Origin: Apiosordaria backusii
Taxonomy: Eukaryota > Ascomycota > Sordariomycetes > Sordariales > Lasiosphaeriaceae
Reading direction: 5' to 3'
DNA length: 64,000 bases
Assembly (NCBI GenBank): GCA_030549205.1
Contig: JAUKTV010000002.1
Span: 2,728,001 to 2,792,000, forward strand
In this document: piece after piece, positions 1 to 12,900 of the stretch
Numbering within the stretch: the first letter of the stretch is position 1
How the letters are laid out: each line of letters opens with the position of its first letter
Program-made: the position numbers and the translations under genes
The notes under the pieces: model-generated
The model's input: only the letters and a program-made list of their open reading frames with translations
The model's database searches: none
What the model was told of the DNA's origin: nothing

Positions 1-536
1 CTAAAAGCAACAGTAACAGTAGCTCTGCGGCCTACCACATCGGACACACGGGCAAAAAGCGCCGAGAAGCCGAGGTAAGTAAGTCCATAGGCCAAGGCTA
101 CCCAATTGATGTGGTTAAGGTTATGCAAATCAATGGCGATGCTGAAGAGCGAGGTTGCAACGATGGAGGCATCGAGCATGGAGAGGAAGAGGCCGGTAGT
201 CAGGCTGGTGAGTGTCAGTATCTCAGAACCAAAAGCTTTTCACAGAAGCAAAGACGTACCCAATGACGAGAACGAGGTAGCGAATGCGCGAAATGGTGGG
301 GAGGATTTCATCGAAGTCAGGTCTGGGGGTAGGGGAAGGGGAGTCCTCGATGACCCCGACAGCATGAACAGAGGGGGATTTCTCTGCCTCCGAATTCGGG
401 GGGTGGCGGTGACGGCGACAGTGGGCTTCTCTTCTCCCCAGTCAATGATGGCCTCAGCGGCGATGGAATGCTCCTTTTCCGAGTCCACCTCCACTGGGGT
501 GATGGTAACCGCCGGATCCAAGGTTGTTCCTGCCAT
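1..536 (-). CDS. MFS transporter, N-terminal part, cut by the window edge
   Basis: Membrane transporter of the major facilitator superfamily, probably a 14-helix drug/proton antiporter (DHA2-like) by its N-terminal pattern. The start is the ATG at 536. Exon 1 runs 536 to 260, an intron with GTACGT donor and CACCAG acceptor lies at 205-259, and exon 2 runs from 204 off the left edge. Exon 2 encodes LFLSMLDASIVATSLFSIAI, the first helix pattern of DHA2 proteins, then INWVALAYGLTYL and the motif-A-like loop ARVSDVVGRR. The N-terminal tail is hydrophilic and not frame-continuous: the ATG frame and the helix frame are joined only if one base is added near the six-G run at 398-403. The helix frame has an upstream stop and no ATG of its own, so a start in that frame is excluded. 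Family is confident, substrate unknown. It is either a pseudogene or a sequence error. Confidence 0.8.
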
Positions 537-2313
537 TGGGTGAGGTGTTGTTGCTCTAGTAGGTGTTTGTAGTGTCAAATTGATAGATATCTTGTTATTC
601 GGTTTGAGAGTGTGAAGGAATGGTGACACGGAATCTCGTCTTGTTAAATACTTGATCGTCGAGAGAGTGATTGAGATCATAGTCCTGCACTTGGTCTATC
701 CAGGAAGTTGCTCCAGGGGTGATTGTTGATCTGGCGCCGTCACTTGCATGAGGGGAGGCGAAGGAGACTGGAGCGAAGCTGAGAGATATCGAAGGGGTGC
801 CGAGGAGGAGGTGACTTCAAGGGAGTTGGTGTTTGTGCACCTGGCTCATTCCCTCGCACCCACCGAGTGACTGCTACGGCCGGTAGCTGGTACCGTCCGT
901 TGGTGATCCCAGATACTCTCTCGACCCCGCCGTTGAGATGCAGTGAGAGCTCGTAAATCAAGGATTGCACAGGTGGCATTTTTGTTAGCCTCGAATGTTG
1001 TTGACAGCCATGCATGCTTGCTGGTGGCGATGAGCGAGGGTGTAGACATCGCTGCGTCATATCGAGACATATTGTCCTTGTGTCACCGTTGTTCCATCCC
1101 ATATCCCTGAGAGATGGTTGCAGGTGCTCTTACTCCTGCTCCTGCTCCTGCTCCTGCTTCTGCTCCTGCTCCTGCTCCATCTGATCCCACACTAAGCTTG
1201 CTCGGTGTAAGGGGCTGTATCTCCTTGCGGGCCGCTATCACCCCGCTTCTGGCAGCTGTCTCTGGGCATGAAGCCGTCCCAAACCGGCAGCCCACTCTTT
1301 CGGGTTGCGCGCGCATGTGAACGCCACAAAGCTTTTTCCATCGTCTGTTTGGAAACCGCAGTTCAGGGTCCTTGATTGGTTCCAGGGAGAGGTGACACCT
1401 CCTCCGTCGTCGGCCTCGCACCGCAGATCCTCAAACCTTATTTTTTGGTCTGCACGGCCGTAAATCAAAGGACGCCTTTACATATCAACACCCTTGATTA
1501 CTATACCGTACTCTGGAAGTAAATGCTTTCGTGAAAACCAATACACTGGCCAGGTACATCAATTTGAGTGTTGCCAGCAATGATTTCGATATCATTGACT
1601 CTGCTAGCGACTATGGTGGATGTGTCACAAGTAGCTGTCACAGCATATCTTCCTAGCCTAGTGTCCGAGGGATTTACTGTCTTGTTTTGGCACTTTTGCA
1701 CAAAGTGCCAAGTCAGCAATGACTGCCAATATTATTGCACAGTGAATGGGTGCTGTAGCAACAGTATTTATGCGGTATTAACCCTTGAACCTCCGTTTTG
1801 TGAGCGCCGCTGCGCCTCACCCAACACTTGTGCCGCTCCATACCCAGAACGCAAAGGAGTGCCTTGAATGTAACACGCGTATCTAAATTCAAGGTGTTTG
1901 TTGTATTGTGAACTCCCTTTCTCTTCAAAAGTCGTCTCAATATTATTCATTTCTTGTGGAGGGTAATATACCCTGTGGCCTTGCCTGTAGGCAAGGATGT
2001 CCTTTTAGTACGACATTTCTTTTGATGATACCGAAATTACGGACGGGTCTGTTGCAGCAAAAACAGAGAAATACAAGTTCATGTTCAAGTACACAAATAT
2101 CTGTTTGATATCGAAACAGAAACACTGATGTTTAGAGAGATAACTGAACCCCAAATTGTAAGCGATTTTCATTCTGGTAACTGTGCACACCGTAGATAAA
2201 ACAACAGGTACTGCAAGTTTGCAAGTCAACGCATAGTAACCATATGAAACATGCCTTCCAAGATAGCAGACGGGCCTTTCAAAATATCAAACAGGTTTCA
2301 AAGCCTAGCTGAA
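537..2313. other. Gene-poor intergenic stretch
   Basis: Upstream flank of the MFS gene. I see no frame with recognisable protein families. The section from about 1500 is AT-richer than the flanks, with short open frames only. It contains a CTCCTG hexamer repeat (listed separately). Confidence 0.5.
1133..1178. repeat. CTCCTG hexanucleotide microsatellite
   Basis: About seven and a half consecutive copies of the hexamer CTCCTG with one C-to-T variant. The open frames across it on both strands (Pro-Ala or Gly-Ala repeats) are by-products of the repeat. Confidence 0.85.
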
Positions 2314-2519
2314 AGGCCCCAAAATATAATTGATAGGCGTCAAAAGATCATTAGTCTCCAGGCCTCAATAGATAGTCGATAGGCGTCCAAACACAGCCTC
2401 TAGGCCTCCAAACATAATCGATAGGCGTCAAAAGATAGTCCATAGGCGTCAGAAGATAGCCCACAGGCCTCAGAAGATAGTCTATAGCCTCAAAAGATAG
2501 TCCCTAGGTCTCAAAAATG
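2314..2519. repeat. Degenerate 21-bp tandem repeat, about ten copies
   Basis: The unit is close to AGGCGTCAAAAGATAGTCCAT, seen about ten times with substitutions. One unit is longer by a few bases and one is a base shorter. Because 21 is a multiple of three, one minus-strand frame reads a seven-residue repeat of the form (I/M)-D-Y-L-L-(T/R)-P through about six units before a stop. No promoter, start or flanking exon is evident, so I list it as a minisatellite and not as a gene. Confidence 0.85.
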
Positions 2520-5234
2520 TTTAAAGAAGCATTTCATTAGAAGTAAAACGCCTGTAATTATCAGTTCCTATGTGTAGTAGTCCTTATTCCTGTCCACGGC
2601 ATGTGTATTTGAATTGAAGTCTAAACTGTATGTGGTATCAGCCACGTAGATACGCGGGCTGGCTACGCCGTCAAGCACACTTCTGCCTCTGTATTTCATC
2701 GTAAGGTACCTTGAACAAGGTCCTCATTTTACTTGAGAGTCTGGCCTTATCTATCACAAGGGCCTTGTCCACTCCATATCACATGTCAACTCCAAAAATA
2801 TTGATACGACAGTACGAAAAGATAAGCAACACGAAATCTCGAATCATCACGACATCATTCATCTCTACAACACCCCCTATTCGTCCATTCCACCAACCTG
2901 GTCCCTGCCACAGAGCCTCGACTCTGATGTTGACATCTGGCCGCTCAGGACCTTGATGCCTAGCCCTGGGAAAAGGCGAGTCTGTCGTGCCAAACAAGGC
3001 AGCGGTCTCAAACCTTAATCTTTGTCATCAATCGCGCTGTCCACACCGGCCAAACTTCCACATCAGGACAAGATGTGAGTCACGAATGCAAGTCTGAAAC
3101 CTCCATCTGCCCGGCTACAGTGCAAAGATGCCATCTGTCAACTATTTCTGGTCCAAGGCATGGCGGACGATGAGCGTTTCTCTCAAGTCTCAACTTGAGC
3201 GCCACCAGATGCGCGCGGTGACGTTTCAGGTAATGGTCCTCCTGCACCTGGGGAACTGATAATGATAGCTTGCTCGACCGGAACGGCCGGAGCCGCTCGA
3301 TGTCAAGCCAGGACTTTGGCCGCGTCATACTTTCCAGCTCTTGTTGTTGTTGGATGCCCTCTTCCAAGTTCCCAGCCGCGCGCTGCACGAGTGAAACACC
3401 AACCACCTGGAAAGGCGTGTTAGCAACTTGACAACACAACAAGACAATATATCGAGGCAGCAATATCAAGTCTGTGCGCCGGGACTTCGCGCCGGGAGAT
3501 ATACTAATACACAGTAGAAATCATGGATCGGATGACTCATGAGGAGAAAGACAGCAAGGACGGAAGAGATAAGATCAAAAGCCCTGAAACATGTTTCAGT
3601 GGTACTTGGTAACCTATCAGCGGCCACGGGACGGGCTTTCGGTGTGCGGAGAAAACCTGCCATAAAAAGGGGTATTCTGCCTCCACATCTCCGGCTCATG
3701 GGTCTTGGGGCCGGGTGAGCGGGTCCGGAAGCCCGAGATTGATTGCGATGGCTTGCATTGCTATGCCGGTGTCGGTGTCGGTGATGGATTGGGATGGGAG
3801 ACGAGTGCCGGCATGAGGGAGAAGCGAGCTTGCAGCCACGGCGCTTGCCTCTTCCTTTTTGGGATACCCATCGAGGCAAGTGCGAATGCTGAACTTCATG
3901 ACTATACTGGCAGGTGCACCTAGGCAGCTCCGGACCGAACCATCATTGGGCAACTGCAGGCTCCTTTCACCACGACGACCAAGCTCACGATGCATGCTGT
4001 CGGTCTCGCCAATTGTTTCCTTCTATCTTCTCCGGCTGAATGCGTTTGCTTGCTTTGGGTGCACGTACTGCAACCCCTCCAGTTGGCCAACTCGCAGCAC
4101 TCACGACCCTGAGCCGATCTAACTTGACCACTGGTAAATCCCACCCCAGCATCTCTGGGCACAAACGAAGCTTTTTTGTGGCTGACGCTCAATAAACACA
4201 ACAGGAGTCGGGGTTTGGTACCAGCCCGAGAGACAATGATACAACGACAAAAACTTCATTACGCACCAAACAGCAACCAGACATGGTTGATGTGCGGGGA
4301 GATGTCGGCATCGCGCAACAACCACAACCACCAGGGTCCTTCAGAACCGAAATCATGCCGGCCCCGGAGCAGACATCGACGGCTCCGGCCTTATAGTACG
4401 GATAACACTCTGCTACTCCCGACGTGGCTCCCCCAGACCCGTAGCGCTCCGGCCTCCAGCCCCACTGTATCCGAAGGTGAACAACAGGCGGTGACATATG
4501 CTGTCGACCTGGTGTGACGAGGTCCGGGGGTGCAGTTGGACAGTTGCAAGCCTAACCGGTCATTACATCCAGAGGCCGGCAATGGTGGAGAGCATGTCGG
4601 CGGGCGGAATACAATGCCGCCAGGGCCAAGCTTTGATGACGGCCTAAAGGACCGAAAAAAAGGAGGAGAAAGACAAGAACCTGTGATCTCCAGGCAGGGT
4701 TGGATACCCCGCATTTTGCTTCCATCTACCGGCGTGTGAAGCACGGTCGATCACTACTGAACACTGGGTGTGGTGGTTGCACACAAGACTTGATACTTGA
4801 TCCCAACGATGACGAGGTGATTGCCTGTACGCTTCCTCTCCTATTGCTCTTTGACAATGCCGGCCTGAAGAGGCAGGTGGTTGTCGCTGCGTTTTTCGCG
4901 ATCCAGAGGTTGAGAATGTTGGAACGATGCTCAACCCCGCAGTTCCCCCTGTCAAATTTCATTTCTCCCCAGCTTGAGAGACCTGGGGTGCATTTACCCC
5001 ACATCTAAAACCGTTGGACAAGGGATTGGCATCTCCAAAGTACTGGGTACCTGAGCACAGGGAATGAAACAGGCGGTGTCTGCCTCTGGCCGAGGTACCC
5101 AGCACACTCTGCGCTTCGGGCCGTCAATCCAGATTGCAAAATCCTCGACGCGAACACCCGACAGATTCAGCCAACCAATGATACTTCACCGTTTTGGCTG
5201 ATGGAGCCCGTTCAAGAAACCGTTTTCACCCTCG
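2520..5234. other. Intergenic stretch without a supported gene
   Basis: Scattered short open frames on both strands, none with a recognisable family, signal peptide or credible intron borders. I see nothing else in it. Confidence 0.45.
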
Positions 5235-6218
5235 TCACTGTTGCTTCTCCAGGCGATCGATGATCTGCCCCACCAACTCCAACTTTTTCTTGACCGTCTC
5301 CGACATCAGCGACTCTGGAGATGCAGATGCAGACAGCAAGGGATGACCGCATGGCAAACTTCCCCTGATTCTAGCAGACGGCTTGACGGCTGATCCTGCC
5401 ACCAGCCCAACCGGCGATCACCTCTTTTGTCCTTCCGGATACCTGCAGGCTGCTTCACATGCCCTAGAAAAAGTGTTCAGGGGCGACCATGATGGTGACA
5501 CGGAGACTGATCTTTCCCCAGAAAGTGGCAGAGTGACTACAAGACCACCGACGGGAGTGTCGATCTTTTGCCTTTGATGGTCCTTCGCCTAGCAACAGAA
5601 GGCGAAATCTGCCCGGATAGCACTCAGATTCCCACGTGGTGTAAGCTGTCAGGCCAAGACTCCACACATCTACCAGCAGCTTGGCGTTGTTGGCGGATCG
5701 GCCCTCATATCCTCTATACAGCTTACAGGCACCCAAGACTCGAGAAAACTGACTTGTCGCATTGCTGACCACGGCAGATATGGCCCACCCCGGGGTTTCC
5801 CTCTGGCATACGATGGTACGTCTAGAAGTCTGAGCCCGGATGATCTTGGTGGTGGTATCTAGGGGTGGCTGAGCCGGAGACGACGAGTGTAGTTTCCGGG
5901 TGTCCCCTCACTCTGTCTTCGTAGTGATCGTCAAGATGTCGCCTCAACACACAGACAAGATGGCTGGTATGTTGAGGAAGCCATGTCACGTCGCCATCAG
6001 ATGTGCAACTTTAGACTGACACGAAGTGAGCCAAGAGGTGCAAAGCTTTCTGGAATGTCGGCTTCAGGGCACAAAACCGCGTGGCTCCTATTGGATGCCG
6101 ATGTCTCTTTAGAACCCTTTGCGAACACTTCCATAATATCCAGAGTGATACAGTACCAAGCCACCGAAGGGTCCGTGTGTTTGATGATGGAGTACGAGGT
6201 GATGATGGTGGACGTCAA
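5235..6218 (-). pseudogene. Possible decayed or unresolved multi-exon gene, weakly kinase-like
   Basis: Several minus-strand segments look coding but do not join. At 6218-5997 an ATG opens 73 codons. At 5772-5620 a frame contains AKLLVDVWSLGLTAYT, which resembles the D-x-W-S-x-G segment of protein kinases. From 5588 to 5235 one frame is open except for a single TGA at 5418-5420 and ends in the charged helix-like ETVKKKLELVGQIIDRLEKQ just before a stop. Either introns I could not place join these pieces, or the gene has decayed. The kinase resemblance rests on one short motif and could be chance. I do not assign a function. Confidence 0.25.
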
Positions 6219-7134
6219 GGTTGCATGAGAGAAGAATGCGGGGAAGATGGAACCTAGGAAGGAAGGCTGGGTATATTCGCTAGCTATGTATATCCCCTTG
6301 AATTACGGAGTGTGTAGAAGGGGGAATATGAATGGATGGCAAGGGCAGGAGGGGAATAGTGACGACGATGTTCTTCCAATCACCACTAAGACTCACCCAT
6401 CATGCTTGAAGTCTCATTCCGGGTATTTTCTCGACATGGCCGAGTAACGCCCGACAGCTTTTTTTGAGTTGTCCTCCTTGTTTGCCCAACTGCCCTTGCC
6501 CATGCTCATTCTTTTCTCTCACATATCACAAAGGGATGAAGAACCAAAGGCATCAAGTGAAGTGTTTGTTAAAAGTGGAATATCGGGGTATAAGCCAGAC
6601 AAACTATTGAGAGACTCCTATCCAATTTGCCAATTCCAATTTTTTGGGAGATGTGTGTTTTCCTTGAATTTTTCCAGCCAATAATCCACTTGCCTCCATC
6701 CTTCTCATCCTGTCACTCTCGTTCATCATCATTCATCGTCATTTCACACAAAAAGTATGTACAAGAAAGAAAACACCAAGCCATACAAAACGCACGTTTT
6801 CCAGAGTGGTATATCCGTCATCCCATCCATCCAACCATTCATACATCCGAAGCCAACCTTATCCCCTCCAACCATCCATCAAGTAATAATGAAATAAAAA
6901 ATGTTGGTTTAAAAAAAGAAGTCGTATCAATGATGACGACGAAGAAGCGAAGAACACCCCTGTTACCCCAGATTTTTTTTTCGTGACTGTGACTGTGACT
7001 GTGAGTTGCGCTGCTGCTTAAAGCGCCACCGCTGCAACGTTGGAAGATATTGTTTTCCATCCCGTAAATCCCGATGGAAACAGCCGGCAACCAGCAAAAA
7101 CAACCAAACTTCAAAAATGAGAAAAGTTAAGTAA
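6219..7134. other. 3' flank of the Zn2Cys6 regulator gene
   Basis: No gene seen. It includes a short (GTGACT)n run near 6984-7003 and A/T runs. It probably holds the 3' untranslated region of the regulator transcribed towards it. Confidence 0.4.
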
Positions 7135-9634
7135 TCACTGAACATACCCAAACCCCTCCATCCCCCCTCCCACGTGACCATGATGCCCAGGGTGATGATG
7201 AGCAGCATGCCCCATCATCCCAGCGTAGTCCATATGATGAGCGTGCATCAGCTCAGGGTGATGGTGCCCATGAGCCGCAGCCTGCTGAGCAGCAGCATAA
7301 GCCGCAAACTCTGCCGCCGCCTGAGCGCTGTCTTCCGGGTTTCCCCCATGAACACTACCGCCATTGTTGTTGTTGTTGTTGCTGTTGTTGTTTCCTGGTG
7401 AACCACCACCCCAATACATCCCGTCTAGATCCCACAACCCCCCCTGATCAAGCAAGCCCATCATCCCCCCAAACCCATCCACTGGCTCCAAGCCAATGGG
7501 GCTCATGTGAACTTCCTGACCACCACCGCCAACAATGATGCTGTCGGCAGTAGCAGTGGCGATATGCAACCCAGTAGGGGATTGACTTCTCGCCGCGGCG
7601 CCCTGTGCTTGAACCGCCCGGGAGGCTTCGTACATTCTCCACACTACCTCCCTCGATCTCCTCGCTGCGAGGGACCACTCCTCCATTACTTCTAACAGGT
7701 CGAGGACCTGTTCGATTTGCTTCAGCCATTCGGGTACTCTTGGGGAGCCCCACTGCCAGAAGACGGAGACTAAGGGGACCATGGCGGCTTGGTAGAGAAA
7801 CCAAACCGCGTTCCACCCGCTCATTTGATTGCGCGTCCATTCTCTGCCAACGTCCTCGATGGTCTGCGCGGCGAGCTCCCGGCAGGTTTCAATCGCCTGG
7901 AGGTCAGCGTCGCAGGCTTGGGTGTGGGGGTTCAACCCCGACGAGGCGAGGGAGAGGAGCACAGGACGGTGGAGGAGCATGCGGAGGTTTTGGTAGCGCC
8001 ACTTCATGATGCAGCGGGCCATGTAGAGCGGCTCCGCGCAGGGGTCGGTGGTACGTAATAACCAAGGGAGGGAACTGTACCAGTTTACCAGCTGGGCGTC
8101 GATGGCGCAGCGGTCTTCGGTACGTAAGAGGGGGGTGATGGCGAGCATGTCTTGGATTTGAGTGGCGATTTTGCAGAACTTGATGTTTTCGATTAGCGGC
8201 AAAATGCCGGCGTGCTGGGAGGAGTCGCGGTTGGCGTTGATGCCGAACTCGGGGGGGCGGATGTTGATTGCGGGACCCCATCTCCCGAAGGAGGGGCGGC
8301 CCATGGTTGTGGTGGCCCAGGTGTCGAGGCAGAAGAGGGACCACCAGGTGCGGCGGCGGGTTTCGGCTGCGATGATGTCGGAGCCGGGCAAGCCTTGGGT
8401 GATGGACTCGCGGTGGAGGCCGAGGGCGGAGGCCATGCGGATGGCGGCGCCCAAGACGGCGTTGGCCATGTTGGGGCGGTTGATGTAGTGGAGGTAGTAC
8501 CCGCCGATAAGAGCCAAGGCCTGGACGGTTTCAATGTGGGAGGAGCCGAAGGCGTCCATGGGGAGGTGCTCCATGGCGCGGTTGTAGTAGTTGATGTGGT
8601 TGTAGTCGTCTGATTTCATCGCCGCGATAGAGCCCATGGCGAAGACCATGTTCAGGAGGGCGAGCCAGGGGGCGTCAGTGCGTTGGCCTTCGAGGTAGTC
8701 GGCGCGGAAGGTGGATTCATCAAGCATGGGGACGAAGGCGTGGATGCGTTTGAAGTAGGCGTCAATCAAGGTCTGTCCCTTCCAGGACCATGGGATGCGT
8801 TGGGGGTCTTTTTGAGTGGTGGACTTTTGGCGAATGGCTGGGTAGTTGTGGACAATCTCGACGCCGTTCAATGGGGTTGCGAGGGAGTTTCGGAGGCCGG
8901 GTTGGACCTTGAGCATGACCATGAGGGCAGCCTTGATGGAGGAGGCACCAAGATAGGATGTTTGGCGGTCTACTGACAGTGAAAGGGCGTTGATATCGTC
9001 GGCTTCGGCTGGGATTGGGTCTCTTCCTCTTCTCTCCTCGTCCCATTCTGTGTCCCTGGAAGGCATCTGCTCGAGCAGGTTTTCTGACTTTGGCATCATT
9101 GGTGAGTCCAAGTCCGACATGGGGCTGGTATTTAGTGGTGGTGATGGCAATCCGCCGACTGAGGTATCTATTGTTGGCCTGTCAAGGAGGCTGAGGAGTT
9201 CTTGTCTGGAAAGAGGCAGAAGAGACTGCACATCTTGTGTTGGGTATAACCGCTTGAGGATAGACCGGCATTCTTCGAGGGATTGTGAAAGAGCTTCGAG
9301 TGTCTTGCGTGATGGGATCACCCGTTGTCTGTGCTTGTCGTAGAAGCATCTCTTGGGAGCCCGGCTGGAGAGGCATTGGCCACATGGTTGCTGACCGTCA
9401 CATCGACTGAGCACATCTCGTTAGGACAGCTCTTCCTTTCCGAAGATCTGATCTGACTTACATCTTTCGTCTCTTGCACTCGGCACAAGCATGTGGTGTT
9501 GTTATCCTCTTGGCTGTGCCTGTGGAGCTGGTCTTTGTGCTATCTTGAGAGTCTGTCGACTGCTTCCGTGGGGTGACGCCTTGGAAGGTGTGGAACATGC
9601 CACCCTGGGTGGGAACTGGAATTGATGGAGCCAT
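7135..9634 (-). CDS. clr-2: CLR-2/ClrB-like Zn2Cys6 transcription factor
   Basis: Predicted nuclear DNA-binding regulator. Exon 1 is 9634-9462, a 55-bp intron lies at 9407-9461, and exon 2 is 9406-7135, giving 814 residues. The splice rebuilds a canonical zinc cluster: Cys50, 53, 60, 66, 69 and 78 with spacing 2-6-5-2-8, followed by a basic linker (YDKHRQRVIPSRKTLEALS) and a leucine-rich segment. The middle (about residues 240-560) carries the fungal-specific transcription factor domain, including SLFCLDTWATTTMGRPS. The C-terminus is low complexity, with an Asn run and His clusters. I chose ATG 9634 because it directly precedes the cluster with a TATA-like box about 280 bp upstream. From memory of the family, the cluster and linker match CLR-2/ClrB/ManR, activators of cellulase and mannanase genes. 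That identity is likely but not proven, while the zinc-cluster class is certain. Confidence 0.8.
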
Positions 9635-9911
9635 GTTGGGAAATCTGATCAACGACAGGCGTGAAGTGTCGAAGGTGGCTCTGGGGGGACAAACGACCCA
9701 GACGGCCACGCGGTATTTATGGGTACGACAGGTTGGCGATGCCGGGGACGCCGCCGGGCACCGGATACAAGCGAGAAACTGGGGTAAGTGGCAATGGCAA
9801 AGATGAAAAGTAACCACGAGCTGGGGTAGAAGCGCTCAATGGTAGCCAACTGGATAAAGATAGATGTGGGTAATGACGAAGAGAGACGAGAACATGGGGA
9901 GCAGACGCAGA

Positions 9912-9919
9912 CTTATATA
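9912..9919 (-). promoter_or_regulatory. TATA-like box of the CLR-2-like gene
   Basis: On the minus strand this reads TATATAAG, about 280 bp upstream of the chosen start codon, with a pyrimidine-rich leader between them. Position and consensus fit a core promoter. No transcript data are available to confirm it. Confidence 0.45.
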
Positions 9920-12900
9920 TCTCCATAGCATGCAGTTGGAGTTGTGGCTACCGTACCTTGTGGGGAGAGCAGAGATTTGGACCATGCCCCGGCTTTCGAG
10001 GCCGCCTTGGACCCATGGTGTGGAGAAGCTTGTTCGAGGTTGCAACGTCCTGTCAACTCGGGCCAAGAGCTCTGGGGATGTCTTCCCTAGCGTAGTGTAG
10101 CGGGCGCTTGTGCAGGACGATGGGTACTGTACATTGCTATGGGGCCCCAGGTATAGCTTGCCGAGTAAGGTTGAGATAGAGTGGGCTCCGTCAGAGGTAG
10201 GAGGTGAGCTAGGAGCACATCGAAATGGAAGACGCCGCTGCTCAATGCCGTGTCAAGCCACGAGGACAACAGGATAGCCAGAGGGGACGAGGCTGCTTAG
10301 CCAGGCACAAGCTGGGCACCATCACCAATCAGGCATGACCGAGCCGCAGTACCTGAACGGCCATATTAAAATCATGCCCAACAGAGGTCACACCAGCCTG
10401 CCAGTCCGAAAAAAGGTACCTGCGGAGGAGAACGGTTTGTTGGAGAAGACGTATGTAGGTCCGTCTGGGGAGAATCTGGGGCAGAGTCTGGGGAGCATGA
10501 GCTCTGAGCCAATACCAGCGAACCTCTCTGCCCGTTGTGGTGGTGTGGTTTCACGCTGGGACTGGGGTGCATGAGTTGTAACCGTGTACTGCTGCACGTC
10601 AACCATGAATGCTTATTGCTGCACGTGGGTTTTCCATCTTTTTCGTCGTACAGCGGCATGCCATCGAGGCACAGCAGCCGTCTTTCCTGATGATGCTGCA
10701 CCCCCAGTCCGGCACCCTGTGGCATCTAGTGCCGATGCCAGACGAGTCGAACAACAGCAGCGCGAGATAATTGCTTGCAGAAACTGTGCAGCGTCACAAG
10801 ACGTCGAGCATTTCTCTCCTATCAACGCGCCGGGGAGCATGATTCTACCGTGTTCCTGGGGAACTAGTATAACAAGAGCGAGATGAGAGGACTAGTATGA
10901 TCGGGATGGCCGCCCGCTGAGCAGGAACAAAACATCCATCATACTCCGTACCGTTGTTAAAAACACCCCCTCACACTAGGAACTAGGGGCGTGTGCCAAC
11001 TAGGGGAGCTAGGGGTTTGGAGAAACGATCCGTAGCAAGAAAAAAAACTTGAAATTGGGGGAGGGTTGGAAAGAGGGACCGTCGGCCCCAGGCACTCCCC
11101 CCTCTTGCAAGACCAGTCTGTGCCCTGAAGAACAGCGCCGTTGGTTTGGTGGGGATGTGCCAAGTCTTGAACAGCTGATTGGCGTTCGGCCATCCGCAAC
11201 GGTCGATGCCCAGGGATCTGCCCGCTGCCCTCCTCCGATCAGGGCAGACAGGGGTCAAACAGACTTGTGGATCTTCTTGCGATGGAGGGGGAGGTCCTCC
11301 ACAGGTTCGACCCAACCCTCGAGCTTTGCTGGATCTGGGGAAGAAGAAACGGAGCGGAGGGCAAAATTATCGTGCGGCTGTTGCTCATCTTCCAGTGCTG
11401 GACGAGCTTCGGATACTCACAGATAGCCTCTGGAAGTCTGGCAGTCTGGCCCGTCTCTGCCAGGTGGAAAATACGGTGCATGCAACAGTAGCAAATTTCA
11501 TCGCCTATGAGGACCCTTCCCGATAGCACCTGAACCAAACATTGAGCTTGCGGTGAGTCTGGACTAGAAGTTGCTGTTAGAAAAGGGAATCCACTTGGAG
11601 CGGCGACACGAGAACGACGGCGCTGTTCGCTTCTGAAAGCTGAAGAGATAGCGGTAAATAGATGGGCTGTGGCAATTCCCAGCTGGTGGAGTAGGCACAT
11701 GACTGCGAGGCTTAATATCTAGACGGTGTTGGTTGCCATGTTGGGAAGAAGTGAGCCGTACGCAGTCAGCATGCGTGCATGTGCTCTGTAAAAGCCCAAT
11801 CACCCCATTGACCAACTCCATCCCCGCGCGGTACCGGCCATGATCCCATCCACTGACGAGTCGTACGGGCTGAAAGCGTTCATGGCCGGCGAACGGAGCA
11901 TTCGTCTATGAACTTGCCCCGCCAGCCCTCTGAACTGTGAACTTGGATATGGGGGCTACTGGAGCCGCAACCTGAAGTCCGAACACGGCTACACTAGCGG
12001 ACGCGCCTAGGTGGTGGTGTAAGTACCTTGGTACGGTAGGTCAAGGCGGGCATGCTGTCGAAGAGATTGTATGTACCTCCACACCTACACAAGGTACCAT
12101 TATTAGCGCTGTGTTGTTCCCGTTGTCTTGGCCTTTGGCGTGTTTCTTGTGGGCCTTTGCTTGGCCGTTTCGCCGCAGCCGCGGACGCTGCCTTGTCCTC
12201 TGCAGCCGCTTGCTCCCGCTATGTCGCCTGTGACGATGGCTCTTGTGTTGATATTTCCTGTCGGATCAAGATATCCTCATCTCAACAGTTCTGGTCAACC
12301 CTGGCGAATGACTTGTCCTTCGAGAGGTCCTTGCACAGTCTCTGTCGCATCGCGCAGCCTGCCCTGTCTCTAATTACCGGCTGTGCCGCGGCCGAGCAGC
12401 CGGAATCGACGGGGTCGGAAAGGCAAGCGACTACCCTTGTACCACACGATGATGCTCTGTCACGGCAATACACCCATAACAGCCTGTGGTATGCCATAGC
12501 GGGAGGATTGTTAGTGTAACCACTAGCTCGAGCTCAGGGCATCACCACCTGAGACTTGACATTTCCCTGCTGCGGGTTAGGTTAGGAACTGGGCATTCGT
12601 GTTCTTCATGCGGAATCAAAAGGCGGTCTTCTAGAATAGCACGACGAAGCTTTACCTGTAGGCTTAGCTCGTAAGCAAAACAAGATGAAGCTCAACTGAC
12701 GGCCTCTCCGAAATGCAGCGATATAATGCTGTCTTGTCTCGCTGTGCTGGCGACCGCAACCGAGATACCATGCATGAGCGAGCAGGCGGTGGAGGAGAGC
12801 GAAGTCTTGTGAAGTGACGCGTGAATATGTGAGCGTGCGTGAGACGAAGGCGAGTGCTAGGTGAGCTGTCGGATTTCCGGCTCAACGGCTTGTTCCTCCT

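Noticed and set aside
1083..1421. Gly-Ala repeat ORF on the minus strand
   Set aside because: Made by the CTCCTG hexamer repeat; no family, no credible start context.
8193..8613. Long GC-rich frames on both strands opposite the regulator gene
   Set aside because: Shadows of the coding frame, with composition driven by the third-position GC bias of the real gene.
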